This document shows, piece after piece, positions 43,197 through 52,857 of a stretch of 64,000 bases of DNA (within the stretch, counting starts at the first letter, position 1; each line of letters begins with the position of its first letter). This DNA is from Streptantibioticus ferralitis (GTDB taxonomy: Bacteria > Actinomycetota > Actinomycetes > Streptomycetales > Streptomycetaceae): contig NZ_JARHTQ010000032.1 of the NCBI RefSeq assembly GCF_029223525.1, forward strand, positions 19,469-83,468, read 5' to 3'. A program made the translations under genes and the position numbers. The notes beneath the pieces were generated by a model, which saw only the letters and a list, made by a program, of their open reading frames with translations, had not been told where the DNA came from and searched no databases.

Positions 43197-45769
43197 CCGT
43201 CCTCAAGACCTCGCTGCGCAACTTCCTCGCGCACAAGGGGCGGATGGCGCTGTCCGCCGTGGCCGTGCTGCTCTCGGTGGGATTCGTCTGCGGCACGCTC
43301 GTCTTCACCGACACCGTCAACGCCACCTTCGACAAGCTGTTCGCCACCACCTCCGCGGACGTCACCGTCAAGCCCAAGGACGCGGGCAACGGCAACAACA
43401 ACGACGGCGCCCCACCGGTCACCCTGCCCGCCGCGACCGTCGAGAAGATCGCCGCCGAGCCGGGCGTCAGGAACGTCTTCGGGGTGGCCGCGTCCACCTC
43501 CGTCACCCTGGTCGACCCGAAGACCAACAAGAACATCGGCCCGACCTCCGGCGCCCCGACCATCGCCTCCAACTGGACCGTGACCCCGAACGCGGCGCTC
43601 AAGCTCACCTCGGGCCAGGCGCCGAAGGGCCCCGGCCAGGCACTGCTGGACGCCGACACCGCCAACAAGGCGCACCTGGGCATCGGCGACGAGGTCAAGG
43701 TGATGTCCGCGTTCGGGACCTTCACCCAGAAGATCACCGGTATCGCGACCTTCCAGACCACCAACCCCGGTGCGGCGATGGTCTTCCTGGACACCCCCAC
43801 CGCGCAGCGCGAACTCCTCGGCAAGAGCGGGGTGTTCACCTCGGTCGACGCCTACGGTGACGGCAGCAGGACCAACGACCAGCTGAAGTCGCAGGCGGTC
43901 GCCGGGCTCGGCGGCGGTTACCAGGTGCAGACGAAGGCCGAGGCGGCCGCGGAGAACAAGTCGAGCGTCGGCAGCTTCCTCAACGTGCTGAAGGACAGCA
44001 TGCTCGGCTTCGCCGGGATCGCCGTCCTGGTCGGCATCTTCCTGATCGTCAACACCTTCTCGATGCTGGTAGCCCAGCGCACCCGCGAGATCGGCCTGAT
44101 GCGCGCCATCGGCGCGAGCCGCAGGCAGGTCAACCGCTCGGTGCTGATCGAGGCGGTGCTGCTCGGCGTGCTCGGCTCGGCGCTCGGCGTCGCGGGCGGC
44201 ATCGGCATCGCCATGGGCCTGATGCAGCTGATGAACGGCATGGGCATGCATCTCGACACCAGCGAGCTCACCGTCAAGTGGTCGACTCCCGCCGTGGGCG
44301 GGGCCGTTGGCATCCTCGTCACCATCGTCTCGGCCTATCTGCCCGCCCGCCGCGCCGCGAAGATCTCGCCGATGGCCGCCCTCCGTGACGCCGGGAGCAG
44401 CCAGACCACCGGCAAGTCGACGGCGCTGCGGTCGGTGATCGGCCTGGTGCTGACCGGTGCCGGAGCCGCCTCGCTGGTGGCCGCGGGTGCGGCGAAGGCC
44501 GCCGCCACCGGCAGCATGTTCCTGGCCGTCGGCGTACTGCTGACCCTCATCGGCTTCATCGTGATCGGCCCGCTGCTCGCGGCCGGGGTGGTGCGGGTCC
44601 TGGGCGCTGTCACGCTGCGGCCGTTCGGCCCGATCGGCCGCATGGCACAGCGCAACGCCCTGCGCAATCCGCGCCGTACCGGTGCCACCGCCGCCGCCCT
44701 GATGATCGGCCTCGCGCTGGTCTCCGGACTGTCGGTGGTCGGATCCTCGATGGTGGCCTCGGCCAGTGAGCAGATCGACAAGTCGGTCGGCGCCGACTTC
44801 ATCATCTCCAACGACTCCGGCGCCTTCACCCCCGATGCGGTCAAGGCGGTGAAGTCCACGCAGGGACTCGGCCATGTCACGGAGTACAAGGCCGTGCCGG
44901 TCACCTTGTCCCTGGCGGACGGCAAGAAGGCCAAGCAGACCCTCACGGCCACCGACCCGACCTACGCGGACGACCTGCGCGTGCCGGTGGTCTCCGGCCG
45001 GGTCAAGGACGCCTACACGACCGGCGGCATGACCGTCGGCGAGGCCTTCGCCAAGGACCACGGCCTCAAGCTCGGCGACACCGTGGGCGTCGCGTTCCCC
45101 GGCGGTCGCACCACCGACCTGAAGATCGCCGCGGTGACCTCCAAGGACACCACCTTCGAGCAGGGCTCGATGTTCGTGGGGCTGGACACCGCCAGGAAGT
45201 ACGTGCCCTCGGACCTGCTGCCGCAGGACGTGATGCTGTTCGCCACGGCGGCCGACCACAAGAACGCGCAACCCGCGTACGACGCGCTCAAGGCGTCGGT
45301 GCGCGACTTCCCGCAGGTCCAGGTCCGCAACCAGGCCGACTACAAGAAGCTGCTGCAGGACCAGCTCGGCCAACTGCTCAACCTGGTCTACGGTCTGGTG
45401 GGCCTCGCGATCATCGTCGCGGTGCTCGGTGTGGTGAACACCTTGGCCCTGTCGGTGGTCGAGCGGACCCGTGAGATCGGTCTGATGCGGGCGATCGGGC
45501 TCTCCCGGCGCCAGCTGCGGCGGATGATCCGCCTGGAGTCGGTGGTGATCGCGCTGTTCGGCGCGGTGATCGGCCTCGGCCTGGGCATGGGCTGGGGCAC
45601 GGCGGCCCAGAAGCTGCTGGCCCTGCAGGGCCTCGGGACGCTGGCGATCCCGTGGTCCACGATCGCCACCGTCTTCGTCGGCGCCGCGGTGGTCGGCCTA
45701 CTGGCCGCCCTGGCCCCCGCGTTCCGCGCTTCGCGCATGAACGTACTGGGAGCCATCGCAACGGACTGA
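43193..45769 (+). CDS. ABC transporter permease with two FtsX domains
   Basis: 858 residues from the GTG at 43193. The order is one N-terminal membrane segment (about 18-38), a large extracytoplasmic domain (45-255), a three-helix FtsX block (about 265-385, with VAQRTREIGLMRAIGASRRQV), a helical pair, a second extracytoplasmic domain (about 525-735) and a second FtsX block (about 745-850, with VERTREIGLMRAIGLSRRQL). The duplicated TREIGLMRAIG coupling motif contacts the ATPase. This fused two-module permease is the usual streptomycete form. Substrate unknown; the pair often belongs to cell-envelope stress or peptide resistance systems, but no sensor kinase lies beside it here. Confidence 0.93.
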   Translation: MTVLKTSLRNFLAHKGRMALSAVAVLLSVGFVCGTLVFTDTVNATFDKLFATTSADVTVKPKDAGNGNNNDGAPPVTLPAATVEKIAAEPGVRNVFGVAASTSVTLVDPKTNKNIGPTSGAPTIASNWTVTPNAALKLTSGQAPKGPGQALLDADTANKAHLGIGDEVKVMSAFGTFTQKITGIATFQTTNPGAAMVFLDTPTAQRELLGKSGVFTSVDAYGDGSRTNDQLKSQAVAGLGGGYQVQTKAEAAAENKSSVGSFLNVLKDSMLGFAGIAVLVGIFLIVNTFSMLVAQRTREIGLMRAIGASRRQVNRSVLIEAVLLGVLGSALGVAGGIGIAMGLMQLMNGMGMHLDTSELTVKWSTPAVGGAVGILVTIVSAYLPARRAAKISPMAALRDAGSSQTTGKSTALRSVIGLVLTGAGAASLVAAGAAKAAATGSMFLAVGVLLTLIGFIVIGPLLAAGVVRVLGAVTLRPFGPIGRMAQRNALRNPRRTGATAAALMIGLALVSGLSVVGSSMVASASEQIDKSVGADFIISNDSGAFTPDAVKAVKSTQGLGHVTEYKAVPVTLSLADGKKAKQTLTATDPTYADDLRVPVVSGRVKDAYTTGGMTVGEAFAKDHGLKLGDTVGVAFPGGRTTDLKIAAVTSKDTTFEQGSMFVGLDTARKYVPSDLLPQDVMLFATAADHKNAQPAYDALKASVRDFPQVQVRNQADYKKLLQDQLGQLLNLVYGLVGLAIIVAVLGVVNTLALSVVERTREIGLMRAIGLSRRQLRRMIRLESVVIALFGAVIGLGLGMGWGTAAQKLLALQGLGTLAIPWSTIATVFVGAAVVGLLAALAPAFRASRMNVLGAIATD

Positions 45770-45872
45770 CCCTCTGACACGGTGGGCGGGCGGGATCTCC
45801 CCGCCCGCCCACCCGTTTTGCGGCGCACGCCCCGGTTCGCGGACCCCCCTTCCGCTGCGCTGCGGTTGGTTT

Positions 45873-46080
45873 TCCCACCCACCGGCAGCGCGGCACCGTA
45901 CCTGGACCCGCCGCCGCCCGTGCGCGACGGCAAGCGAAGGCCGAGGGCAACGGGTGGCCGGGCGGCCATCCCGAACCCGCCCACCCGCAGCGCGGCACCG
46001 CACCCGGACCCACCCCCACCGCGCGCAGCGGCGAGCGAAGGGCCGAGCCCAACGGGTGGCCGGGCGGCCGATAACCCGAA
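45873..46080. repeat. Two tandem copies of a ~102-nt repeat upstream of mfd
   Basis: The intergenic stretch 45770-46114 (345 bases) has no gene I can support. It contains an approximately 102-base unit twice: the landmark GCAGCGCGGCACCG recurs at 45885 and 45987, and ACGGGTGGCCGGGCGGCC ends each unit (about 45949 and 46053). A more degenerate third copy may start near 45795. Read on the minus strand it encodes a repeated GGGGS-x-x-GAAL pattern, but no start or ribosome binding site makes a gene convincing. The mfd promoter must lie within or after this array. Confidence 0.8.
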
Positions 46081-46114
46081 CCGCCGGCCCGAGCGCTCAC
46101 GTACGCTGGCCCCC

Positions 46115-49100
46115 ATGAGCTTGAACGGTCTGCTCGACGTCGTCACACAGGATCCGGCGCTCGCCGAGGCGGTAAAGGCCGCAGGTGACGGCAACCGTCC
46201 GCATCTGGATCTGGTGGGTCCGCCCGGCGCCCGCCCGTTCGTTCTCGCCGCGCTGGCGGCCCGTTCCGGCCGCCCACTGCTCGCCGTGACCGCCACCGGC
46301 CGCGAGGCCGAGGACCTGGCCGCCGCGCTCCGCTCGCTGCTGCCGCCGGACTCCGTCGTCGAGTACCCCGCGTGGGAGACGCTCCCCCATGAGCGGCTCT
46401 CTCCCCGCTCCGACACTGTCGGCCGCCGCCTCGCGGTGCTCCGCAGGCTGGCGCACCCCAGCAAGGACGATCCGTCGACCGGACCGGTCAGCGTTGTGGT
46501 CGCCCCCGTACGCTCCGTGCTGCAACCGCAGGTGAAGGGGCTCGGCGATCTCAAGCCGGTGAGCCTGCGCAGCGGCGAGACCGCCGACCTCGGCGAGGTG
46601 GTCGACGGTTTGTCCGCCGCCGCGTACGCCCGGGTCGAACTCGTCGAGAAGCGCGGCGAGTTCGCCGTTCGCGGCGGCATCCTGGACGTCTTCCCGCCCA
46701 CCGAGGAGCATCCGCTCCGTATCGAGTTCTGGGGCGACGACGTTGAGGAGATCCGTTACTTCAAGGTCGCCGACCAGCGTTCCCTTGAGGTCGCCGAGCA
46801 CGGGCTGTGGGCCCCGCCCTGCCGCGAACTGCTGCTGACCGACGAGGTACGGCGCAGAGCCGCCGCTCTGGCGGAGGCGCACCCGGAGCTCGCCGAACTG
46901 CTCGGCAAGATCGCCGAGGGCATCGCGGTGGAGGGCATGGAGTCGCTGGCCCCCGCGCTGGTCGACGACATGGAACTGCTGCAGGACGTCATGCCCGCCG
47001 GCAGCCTCACCGTCGCCTGCGACCCGGAGCGGGTCCGTACCCGCGCGGCGGACCTGGTGGCGACCAGCCGGGAGTTCCTGGAGGCGTCCTGGGCCGCGAC
47101 CGCGGGCGGCGGCCAGGCCCCGATCGACCTGGGCGCCGCTTCACTGTGGTCACTGGCCGACGTACGCGAGCACTGCCGTGACCTCGGCATGCCGTGGTGG
47201 TCGGTCAGCCAGTTCGCGGGCGCCCCGGCCTCGGCCGACCCGTCCGCGGCCGAGCTGGGCGAGCTGGACGAACTCGGCGACGACACCCTCAAGTTGGGCA
47301 TGCACGCCCCCGAGACGTACCGCGGCGACAGCGCCCGGGCACTCGCCGACACCAAGGGCTGGCTGGCCGACGGCTGGCGCGCCGTCTACGTCACCGAGGG
47401 CCACGGCCCCGCTGCCCGAACCGTCGAGGTGCTCGGCAACGAGGGCATCGCGGCGCGCCTCGACGCGGACCTGCCGGGGCCGCCCGAGCCCTCCGTCGTG
47501 CATGTCGCCTGCGGATCGATCGAACACGGCTTCGTCGACCCGAATGTGAAGCTGGCCGTGCTGACCGAGACCGACCTGTCCGGCCAGAAGTCCGCCAGCA
47601 AGGACATGGGGCGCATGCCGTCCCGCCGCCGCAAGACCATCGACCCGCTGACCCTCCAGCCGGGTGACTACATCGTCCACGAGCAGCACGGCGTGGGCCG
47701 CTACGTGGAGATGGTGCAGCGCACCGTCCAGGGCGCCACCCGCGAGTACCTGCTGGTCGAGTACGCCCCGGCCAAGCGCGGCCAGCCGGGCGACCGGCTG
47801 TTCGTCCCCACCGACCAGTTGGAGCAGATCACCAAGTACGTCGGCGGCGAGGCCCCGACCCTGCACCGGCTCGGCGGCGCCGACTGGACGAAGACCAAGG
47901 CGCGGGCCAAGAAGGCGGTCAAGGAGATCGCCGCCGACCTGATCAAGCTGTACTCGGCGCGGATGGCCGCCCCCGGCCACTGCTTCGGCGCGGACACCCC
48001 GTGGCAGCGCGAGCTGGAGGACGCGTTCCCGTACGCCGAGACGCCCGACCAGCTCACCACGATCGCCGAGGTCAAGGAGGACATGGAGAAGTCGGTCCCG
48101 ATGGACCGGCTGATCTGCGGCGACGTCGGTTACGGCAAGACCGAGATCGCGGTGCGGGCGGCCTTCAAGGCGGTGCAGGACGGCAAGCAGGTGGCCGTCC
48201 TGGTGCCGACCACCCTGCTGGTCCAGCAGCACTTCGGCACCTTCTCCGAGCGGTACGCCCAATTCCCGGTGAAAGTAAAGGCGTTGTCCCGCTTCCAGAC
48301 CGACGGCGAGGCCAAGGCGGTGCTGGAGGGCCTGCGCGAGGGTTCGGTGGACGTCGTCATCGGCACGCACCGGCTGTTCTCCTCCGAGACCAAGTTCAAG
48401 GACCTGGGCCTGGTCGTCGTCGACGAGGAGCAGCGTTTCGGCGTCGAGCACAAGGAGCAGCTGAAGAAGCTGCGGGCCAACGTGGACGTGCTCACCATGT
48501 CCGCGACCCCCATTCCGCGCACCCTGGAGATGGCGGTCACCGGCATCCGGGAGATGTCCACGATCACCACCCCGCCGGAGGAGCGGCACCCGGTGCTGAC
48601 CTTCGTCGGCCCGTACGAGCAGAAGCAGATCGCGGCGGCGGTCCGCCGCGAACTGCTGCGTGAGGGGCAGGTCTTCTACATCCACAACCGCGTCGAGTCG
48701 ATCGACCGGGCGGCCGCGCGGCTGCGCGAGTTGGTCCCGGAGGCGCGCATCGCGACGGCCCACGGCCAGATGAGCGAGCACGCGCTGGAGCAGGTCGTGG
48801 TGGACTTCTGGGAGAAGAAGTTCGATGTGCTGGTGTCCACCACGATCGTGGAGTCGGGCATCGACATCTCCAACGCCAACACGCTGATCGTGGAGCGCGG
48901 CGACAACTTCGGCCTGTCACAGCTGCACCAGCTGCGCGGCCGGGTCGGCCGGGGCCGCGAGCGCGGCTACGCGTACTTCCTGTACCCGCCGGAGAAGCCG
49001 CTGACCGAGACCGCGCACGAGCGGCTGGCGACCATCGCCCAGCACACCGAGATGGGTGCGGGCATGTACGTGGCCATGAAGGACCTGGAGATCCGCGGCG

Positions 49101-49693
49101 CGGGCAACCTGCTGGGCGGTGAGCAGTCCGGCCATATCGCGGGCGTCGGCTTCGACCTGTACGTACGGATGGTGGGCGAGGCGGTGGCCGACTACCGCGC
49201 CGCGCTGGAGTCCGGTGCGGTGGAGGAGGAGGCACCGCTGGAGGTCAAGATCGAGCTTCCGGTGGACGCCCACGTTCCGCACGACTACGCGCCCGGTGAG
49301 CGCCTCCGCCTGCAGGCCTACCGGGCCATCGCCGCCGTCAACTCCGAGGACGACATCAAGGCGGTCCGCGAGGAACTCGCCGACCGCTACGGCAAGTTGC
49401 CGGAGCCGGTGGAGAACCTGCTGCTGGTCGCGGGGCTGCGGCTGCTGGCCCGCAGGGTCGGGGTCACCGACATCACCCTGCAGGGCAACAACATCCGCTT
49501 CGGCCCGGTCGAGCTGCGCGAGTCCCAGGAACTGCGCCTCAAGCGGCTGCATCCCCGCAGTGTCCTCAAGCCCGCGGTGAAGCAGGTGCTGGTGCCGCGC
49601 CCGTCGACGGGCACGATCGGCGGCAAGCCGGTGGTGGGCCGGGAGCTGCTGGAGTGGACGGCGGAGTTCCTGACGACGGTGGTCGGCGCGTAG
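46115..49693 (+). CDS. mfd: Transcription-repair coupling factor Mfd
   Basis: 1192 residues. Removes RNA polymerase stalled at DNA damage and recruits nucleotide excision repair. The N-terminal UvrB-like part (FAVRGGILDVFPPTEEHPLR, about 185-205) binds UvrA; the RNA-polymerase-interacting domain starts at about 515 (LQPGDYIVHEQHGVGRYVEM); the superfamily 2 translocase has Walker A GDVGYGKTE near 669, the DEEQ box (VVVDEEQRFG) and TMSATPIPRTL. STTIVESGIDISNANTLIV, then QLHQLRGRVGRGRERGYAYF, are the later helicase motifs, and a C-terminal TRCF domain ends the protein. The ATG at 46115 is used; the frame is open far to the left only because of the repeat. Confidence 0.97.
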   Translation: MSLNGLLDVVTQDPALAEAVKAAGDGNRPHLDLVGPPGARPFVLAALAARSGRPLLAVTATGREAEDLAAALRSLLPPDSVVEYPAWETLPHERLSPRSDTVGRRLAVLRRLAHPSKDDPSTGPVSVVVAPVRSVLQPQVKGLGDLKPVSLRSGETADLGEVVDGLSAAAYARVELVEKRGEFAVRGGILDVFPPTEEHPLRIEFWGDDVEEIRYFKVADQRSLEVAEHGLWAPPCRELLLTDEVRRRAAALAEAHPELAELLGKIAEGIAVEGMESLAPALVDDMELLQDVMPAGSLTVACDPERVRTRAADLVATSREFLEASWAATAGGGQAPIDLGAASLWSLADVREHCRDLGMPWWSVSQFAGAPASADPSAAELGELDELGDDTLKLGMHAPETYRGDSARALADTKGWLADGWRAVYVTEGHGPAARTVEVLGNEGIAARLDADLPGPPEPSVVHVACGSIEHGFVDPNVKLAVLTETDLSGQKSASKDMGRMPSRRRKTIDPLTLQPGDYIVHEQHGVGRYVEMVQRTVQGATREYLLVEYAPAKRGQPGDRLFVPTDQLEQITKYVGGEAPTLHRLGGADWTKTKARAKKAVKEIAADLIKLYSARMAAPGHCFGADTPWQRELEDAFPYAETPDQLTTIAEVKEDMEKSVPMDRLICGDVGYGKTEIAVRAAFKAVQDGKQVAVLVPTTLLVQQHFGTFSERYAQFPVKVKALSRFQTDGEAKAVLEGLREGSVDVVIGTHRLFSSETKFKDLGLVVVDEEQRFGVEHKEQLKKLRANVDVLTMSATPIPRTLEMAVTGIREMSTITTPPEERHPVLTFVGPYEQKQIAAAVRRELLREGQVFYIHNRVESIDRAAARLRELVPEARIATAHGQMSEHALEQVVVDFWEKKFDVLVSTTIVESGIDISNANTLIVERGDNFGLSQLHQLRGRVGRGRERGYAYFLYPPEKPLTETAHERLATIAQHTEMGAGMYVAMKDLEIRGAGNLLGGEQSGHIAGVGFDLYVRMVGEAVADYRAALESGAVEEEAPLEVKIELPVDAHVPHDYAPGERLRLQAYRAIAAVNSEDDIKAVREELADRYGKLPEPVENLLLVAGLRLLARRVGVTDITLQGNNIRFGPVELRESQELRLKRLHPRSVLKPAVKQVLVPRPSTGTIGGKPVVGRELLEWTAEFLTTVVGA

Positions 49694-49850
49694 CGGCTCA
49701 GGGAGGTCCCCGGCCGCGTCGGATGCCCGGGGGCCTACCGCCCGAACATACGTAACCTCACCGGATGGTGGATATCGCACCCCCGCAGTCCCTATTCTCG
49801 ATCAGCGCCAGGTCGTGCACCGCCGCTCGATCAACCCGCCGGGAGGCACT

Positions 49851-50492
49851 ATGGTCCGCCGTCGTACCGCCACGCTCTCCTTGACCGCCGCCGCGCTGCT
49901 CGCCGCGACGCCGCTGATCACCTCCTGCGGCACGGAGCATCCAGGGGCGGCAGCCGTGATCGGGGGACAGACGATCTCGATGTCCGCGTTGCAGTCGCAG
50001 GTCAAGGCGGTACGGGATGCGCAGGGCGGCACTCAGCAGTCGGCGCAACTCATCGAGGCGACCAGCGATCTGGACCGCTCCACGCTCAACGGCCTGGTCT
50101 TCGACCGGGTGCTGGACCGCGCCGCACAGCAGGCCGGAGTGACGGTCACCCGAGCCCAGGTACAGCAGTCGCGGGCGGCGGCCGAAGTACAGGCGGGCGG
50201 CGCGGCCGCGCTACGGGACCAGCTGCTGCAGCAGTACGCCGTCGCGCCGGGCGGCATCGACGACTTCTACCGGGTCCAGGCCGAGGCACAGGCCCTCGCC
50301 CACAAACTGGGCGTCGACCTGGCAACCCCCGACGGCCAGGCGGCGGTCACCAAGTCACTGGTCAAGACCGCCCAGACGATGCGGGTCGACGTCAACCCGC
50401 GCTACGGCACCTGGAACGCCCAGACCCTCACCCTCGGCAACACCACCGACCCCTGGCTACACCGCGCCGTAGCCCCCACCCCGGCCGCCTGA
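49851..50492 (+). CDS. SurA N-terminal-like lipoprotein
   Basis: 213 residues from the ATG at 49851 (GGGAGG upstream). A lipoprotein signal peptide ends in LITSCG, giving Cys25 or so as the lipid-modified residue. The mature part begins AAAVIGGQTISMSALQSQV, which resembles the start of SurA-type periplasmic chaperones (V-x-G-x-x-I-t), followed by helical sequence with many Gln/Ala. No parvulin peptidyl-prolyl isomerase domain is present, so it would be a chaperone-like or assembly factor only. It lies between mfd and mazG, where M. tuberculosis also has a lipoprotein gene nearby. Function inferred weakly. Confidence 0.8.
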   Translation: MVRRRTATLSLTAAALLAATPLITSCGTEHPGAAAVIGGQTISMSALQSQVKAVRDAQGGTQQSAQLIEATSDLDRSTLNGLVFDRVLDRAAQQAGVTVTRAQVQQSRAAAEVQAGGAAALRDQLLQQYAVAPGGIDDFYRVQAEAQALAHKLGVDLATPDGQAAVTKSLVKTAQTMRVDVNPRYGTWNAQTLTLGNTTDPWLHRAVAPTPAA

Positions 50493-50559
50493 TCCCGCCC
50501 GGGGGCGGGTGCTCAGCCCCTCTCGACACCACGGGACAACCGGCCGCCGCGGCGACAAC

Positions 50560-50690
50560 GCCACCCGCCGCGGCGCGCACCCCCAACGCCGCGGCCCGGC
50601 GGTATCAAACCGCCCGCAAGCGGCGACAGGGCCCCCGGGGCGCAGCCCCCCGCACCCGGGGGCGTGGGGGCCTGCCCCCGGACAGTTCCC
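50560..50690. repeat. GC-rich repeat region between the lipoprotein gene and mazG
   Basis: Contains CGCCGCGGCCCGGCGGTATCAAACCGCC at about 50587-50614, which has a similar partner at 63791-63819, and then the nested palindrome GCCCCCGGGGCGCAGCCCCC / CGGGGGCGTGGGGGCCTGCCCCCGG (about 50629-50685). Probably acts as terminator for the lipoprotein gene. No coding signal. Confidence 0.6.
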
Positions 50691-50731
50691 GAGGGCACCA
50701 GGTCCGCACACCACAGCGGTAGCGTCTACGT

Positions 50732-51715
50732 GTGAACGACAACGCCACCAACGACGCCCACCCCGGCCGCCTGGTTCTGCTCACCACCACTCATCGTGTT
50801 GCCCCCGGCCTGCTGTCCTGGCCCGCCTGGCAGCTGCTGCGGTCGGCCGATCTGGTGCTGTGTCCGGACGCCGGACACCCGCAGCTGCCGTATCTGCGGG
50901 ACGCGGGCGTCGCGGTCGAGCACTCCGCGCCCACCGGCCGTGAGCTGGTCGACCTGGCCGCCGGCGGCCGTACGGTCGTGGTCATACCGCCCGGCGACGG
51001 TGATCCCGCGCTCACCGACGAGCTGGCCCGGCTGGCCGGGTCCGGCCGGGTGCGGATGCCGGAGCTGGAACTGCTGCCCGCCTCGTACGACCTGCCGGGC
51101 GGGCGGCTGCTCGACCTGGTCGCGGTCATGGACCGGATCCGTACCGAATGCCCGTGGAGCGGCGAGCAGACCGGTGAAAGCCTGGTGAAGTACCTGATCG
51201 AGGAGGCGTACGAACTCGTCGAGGCGATCGAGGACGGCGACCGGTCGGCGTACCGCGAGGAACTCGGGGACGTGCTGCTGCAGGTCGTGTTCCACTCGCG
51301 GATCGCACAGGACGACCCGGAGGAGCCGTTCTCGATCGACGATGTCGCGGGCTCGATCGTGGAGAAGCTGATCCGCCGCCACCCGCATGTCTTCGGCACG
51401 GAGACCGCCGAGACGCCGGAGGAGGTCAAGGAGCACTGGCTGCGCACCAAGGCCGCCGAGAAGCGCCGCGATTCGGTGACCGACGGCATCCCGCTGGACC
51501 AACCCGCACTGGCGCTCGCGGCGAAGCTGGCCGGCCGGGCGCGCACCGGCGGCGTGGACGCGCCCCCGCCGCCGCGCGACGCGGACGACCTCGGTGACCG
51601 TCTGCTCGCCCTCGCCGCCCTCGCCGAGAGCAAGGGCGTGGACCCGGAGGCCGCCCTGCGGTCCGCTGCCCGCCGGTACCGGGACACGATCCGGACGGCC
51701 GAGCGAACTGAGTGA
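50732..51715 (+). CDS. mazG: Nucleoside triphosphate pyrophosphohydrolase MazG with methylase-like head
   Basis: 327 residues from the GTG at 50732. The MazG core begins at about 125: LVAVMDRIRTECPWSGEQTGESLVKYLIEEAYELVEAIEDGD contains the E-E-x-x-E metal-binding helix, and YREELGDVLLQVVFHSRIA the E-L-x-D motif. It hydrolyses (d)NTPs, including aberrant ones, to monophosphates. Residues 10-110 (RLVLLTTTHRVAPGLLSWPAW, then VVVIPPGDGDPALTDEL) resemble a shortened tetrapyrrole-methylase-like domain, as in YabN-type fusions, without a clear S-adenosylmethionine site. It lies near mfd and eno as in M. tuberculosis. Confidence 0.93.
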   Translation: MNDNATNDAHPGRLVLLTTTHRVAPGLLSWPAWQLLRSADLVLCPDAGHPQLPYLRDAGVAVEHSAPTGRELVDLAAGGRTVVVIPPGDGDPALTDELARLAGSGRVRMPELELLPASYDLPGGRLLDLVAVMDRIRTECPWSGEQTGESLVKYLIEEAYELVEAIEDGDRSAYREELGDVLLQVVFHSRIAQDDPEEPFSIDDVAGSIVEKLIRRHPHVFGTETAETPEEVKEHWLRTKAAEKRRDSVTDGIPLDQPALALAAKLAGRARTGGVDAPPPPRDADDLGDRLLALAALAESKGVDPEAALRSAARRYRDTIRTAERTE

Positions 51716-51743
51716 TCCGCCGAGGGTGGGGTAATAAACCCAC

Positions 51744-52106
51744 ATGATGTGGACATTCAGTGCGGAAACCATCGCTGCGGGCTTCGTGATCGGCCCGCTT
51801 CTGATCGGCATCGGCGTCGTGGTCGCCCTGGCCCTGGTCGCCCTCTTCTACGGGCGGCTGCGCCATGGGCCGGGCCCGGAGCGGTCGCCGCAACCCAGAC
51901 CGCAGCAGCCTCCGCCGCGCGCGGGAGCGTGGGCGACGCCTGAGGAGGCCTCCCAGGAGGAGGCGCCGGCGAACCACGGCCCCGGGCACCAGGACTCGCA
52001 GCCCTCCGAGTACGAGGAGGCCAGCCGCGACCCGGACGAGGTACCGCACGACGGGAAGCGGCGCATGCCGTACGAACTGAGGGGCTACCAGGGCCCCAGG
52101 ACGTAG
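51744..52106 (+). CDS. Small single-helix membrane protein, DUF6479-like
   Basis: 120 residues. A short N-terminal segment precedes one hydrophobic helix (about 10-36, AAGFVIGPLLIGIGVVVALALVALFY), then a basic stop-transfer region and a long Pro/Glu-rich cytoplasmic tail. The tail ends in DPDEVPHDGKRRMPYELRGYQ, a pattern I associate with the streptomycete DUF6479 family. It lies 28 bases after mazG and 42 before nfi, all plus strand, so it may be co-transcribed. No function is known. Confidence 0.68.
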   Translation: MMWTFSAETIAAGFVIGPLLIGIGVVVALALVALFYGRLRHGPGPERSPQPRPQQPPPRAGAWATPEEASQEEAPANHGPGHQDSQPSEYEEASRDPDEVPHDGKRRMPYELRGYQGPRT

Positions 52107-52148
52107 ACCGCCGTACCCGGGCGGTCCGGTCTGGGCGATCATGGCTGT

Positions 52149-52835
52149 ATGCGCATGCACATCCCGCACTCCTGGCCGCGCACCGAGGCCGACGCCCTCG
52201 CCGTACAGGACCAGCTGCGGGGGCTGGTCGACCGGGTGGGGCCCGGTCCGCAGGACCCCCGACTGGTGGCCGGGCTCGACGTGGCCTACGCGGACGGGAC
52301 GAGCCGGGTGGCCGCGGCGGTCGTGGTGATCGACGCCCGGACGCTGGAGACCGTGGAACGCGCCACCGCGGTCGGCGACGCCACCTTCCCGTACATCCCG
52401 GGACTGTTCGCGTTCCGTGAACTGCCCGTGCTGGTCGAGGCGTTGACCCGCCTCGACACCGTTCCGGAACTGCTGCTCTGCGACGGCCAGGGCCTCGCGC
52501 ACCCGCGTCGCTTCGGGCTCGCCTGCCACCTCGGGGTGCTGACCGGGATCCCCGCGGCAGGGGTGGCCAAGACCACGTTCGTCGGCACGTACGACCCGGC
52601 CGCGCTGGGCCGGGAGCGCGGTGCGTACGCCCCACTGGTCGACCGCGAGGAGACCGTCGGCCGCGCGCTGCGCACCCGGGACGGCGTCAAACCGGTCTAT
52701 GTGTCCACCGGGCACGGCATGGACCTGGACACGGCCTGCCGCCATGTCCTGGCGCTCGCCCCGAAGTACCGTCTGCCGCAGACCACCCGGCTCGCCGACC
52801 GCCTCAGCCGGGATGTGCTGCGGGGCGCCCACTGA
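52149..52835 (+). CDS. nfi: Endonuclease V (deoxyinosine-specific)
   Basis: 228 residues. Nicks DNA (or RNA) one nucleotide 3' of inosine, starting repair of deaminated adenine. VAGLDVAYADG holds the first catalytic aspartate, FPYIPGLFAFRELP the strand-separating P-Y-I-P wedge and the catalytic glutamate, and LLCDGQGLAHPRRFGLACHLG the third metal ligand. It starts at the ATG at 52149 (or 52155). With mfd and mazG upstream it forms part of a loose genome-protection neighbourhood. Its presence about 10 kb from predicted deaminases is probably incidental. Confidence 0.95.
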   Translation: MRMHIPHSWPRTEADALAVQDQLRGLVDRVGPGPQDPRLVAGLDVAYADGTSRVAAAVVVIDARTLETVERATAVGDATFPYIPGLFAFRELPVLVEALTRLDTVPELLLCDGQGLAHPRRFGLACHLGVLTGIPAAGVAKTTFVGTYDPAALGRERGAYAPLVDREETVGRALRTRDGVKPVYVSTGHGMDLDTACRHVLALAPKYRLPQTTRLADRLSRDVLRGAH

Positions 52836-52857
52836 CGCCACCGGTTAACGTCGGGGG

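Noticed and set aside
42557..45373. 938-codon minus-strand open frame opposite the ABC transporter genes
   Set aside because: Pure antisense of ATPase and permease motifs; Gly/His/Arg-rich without family signal.
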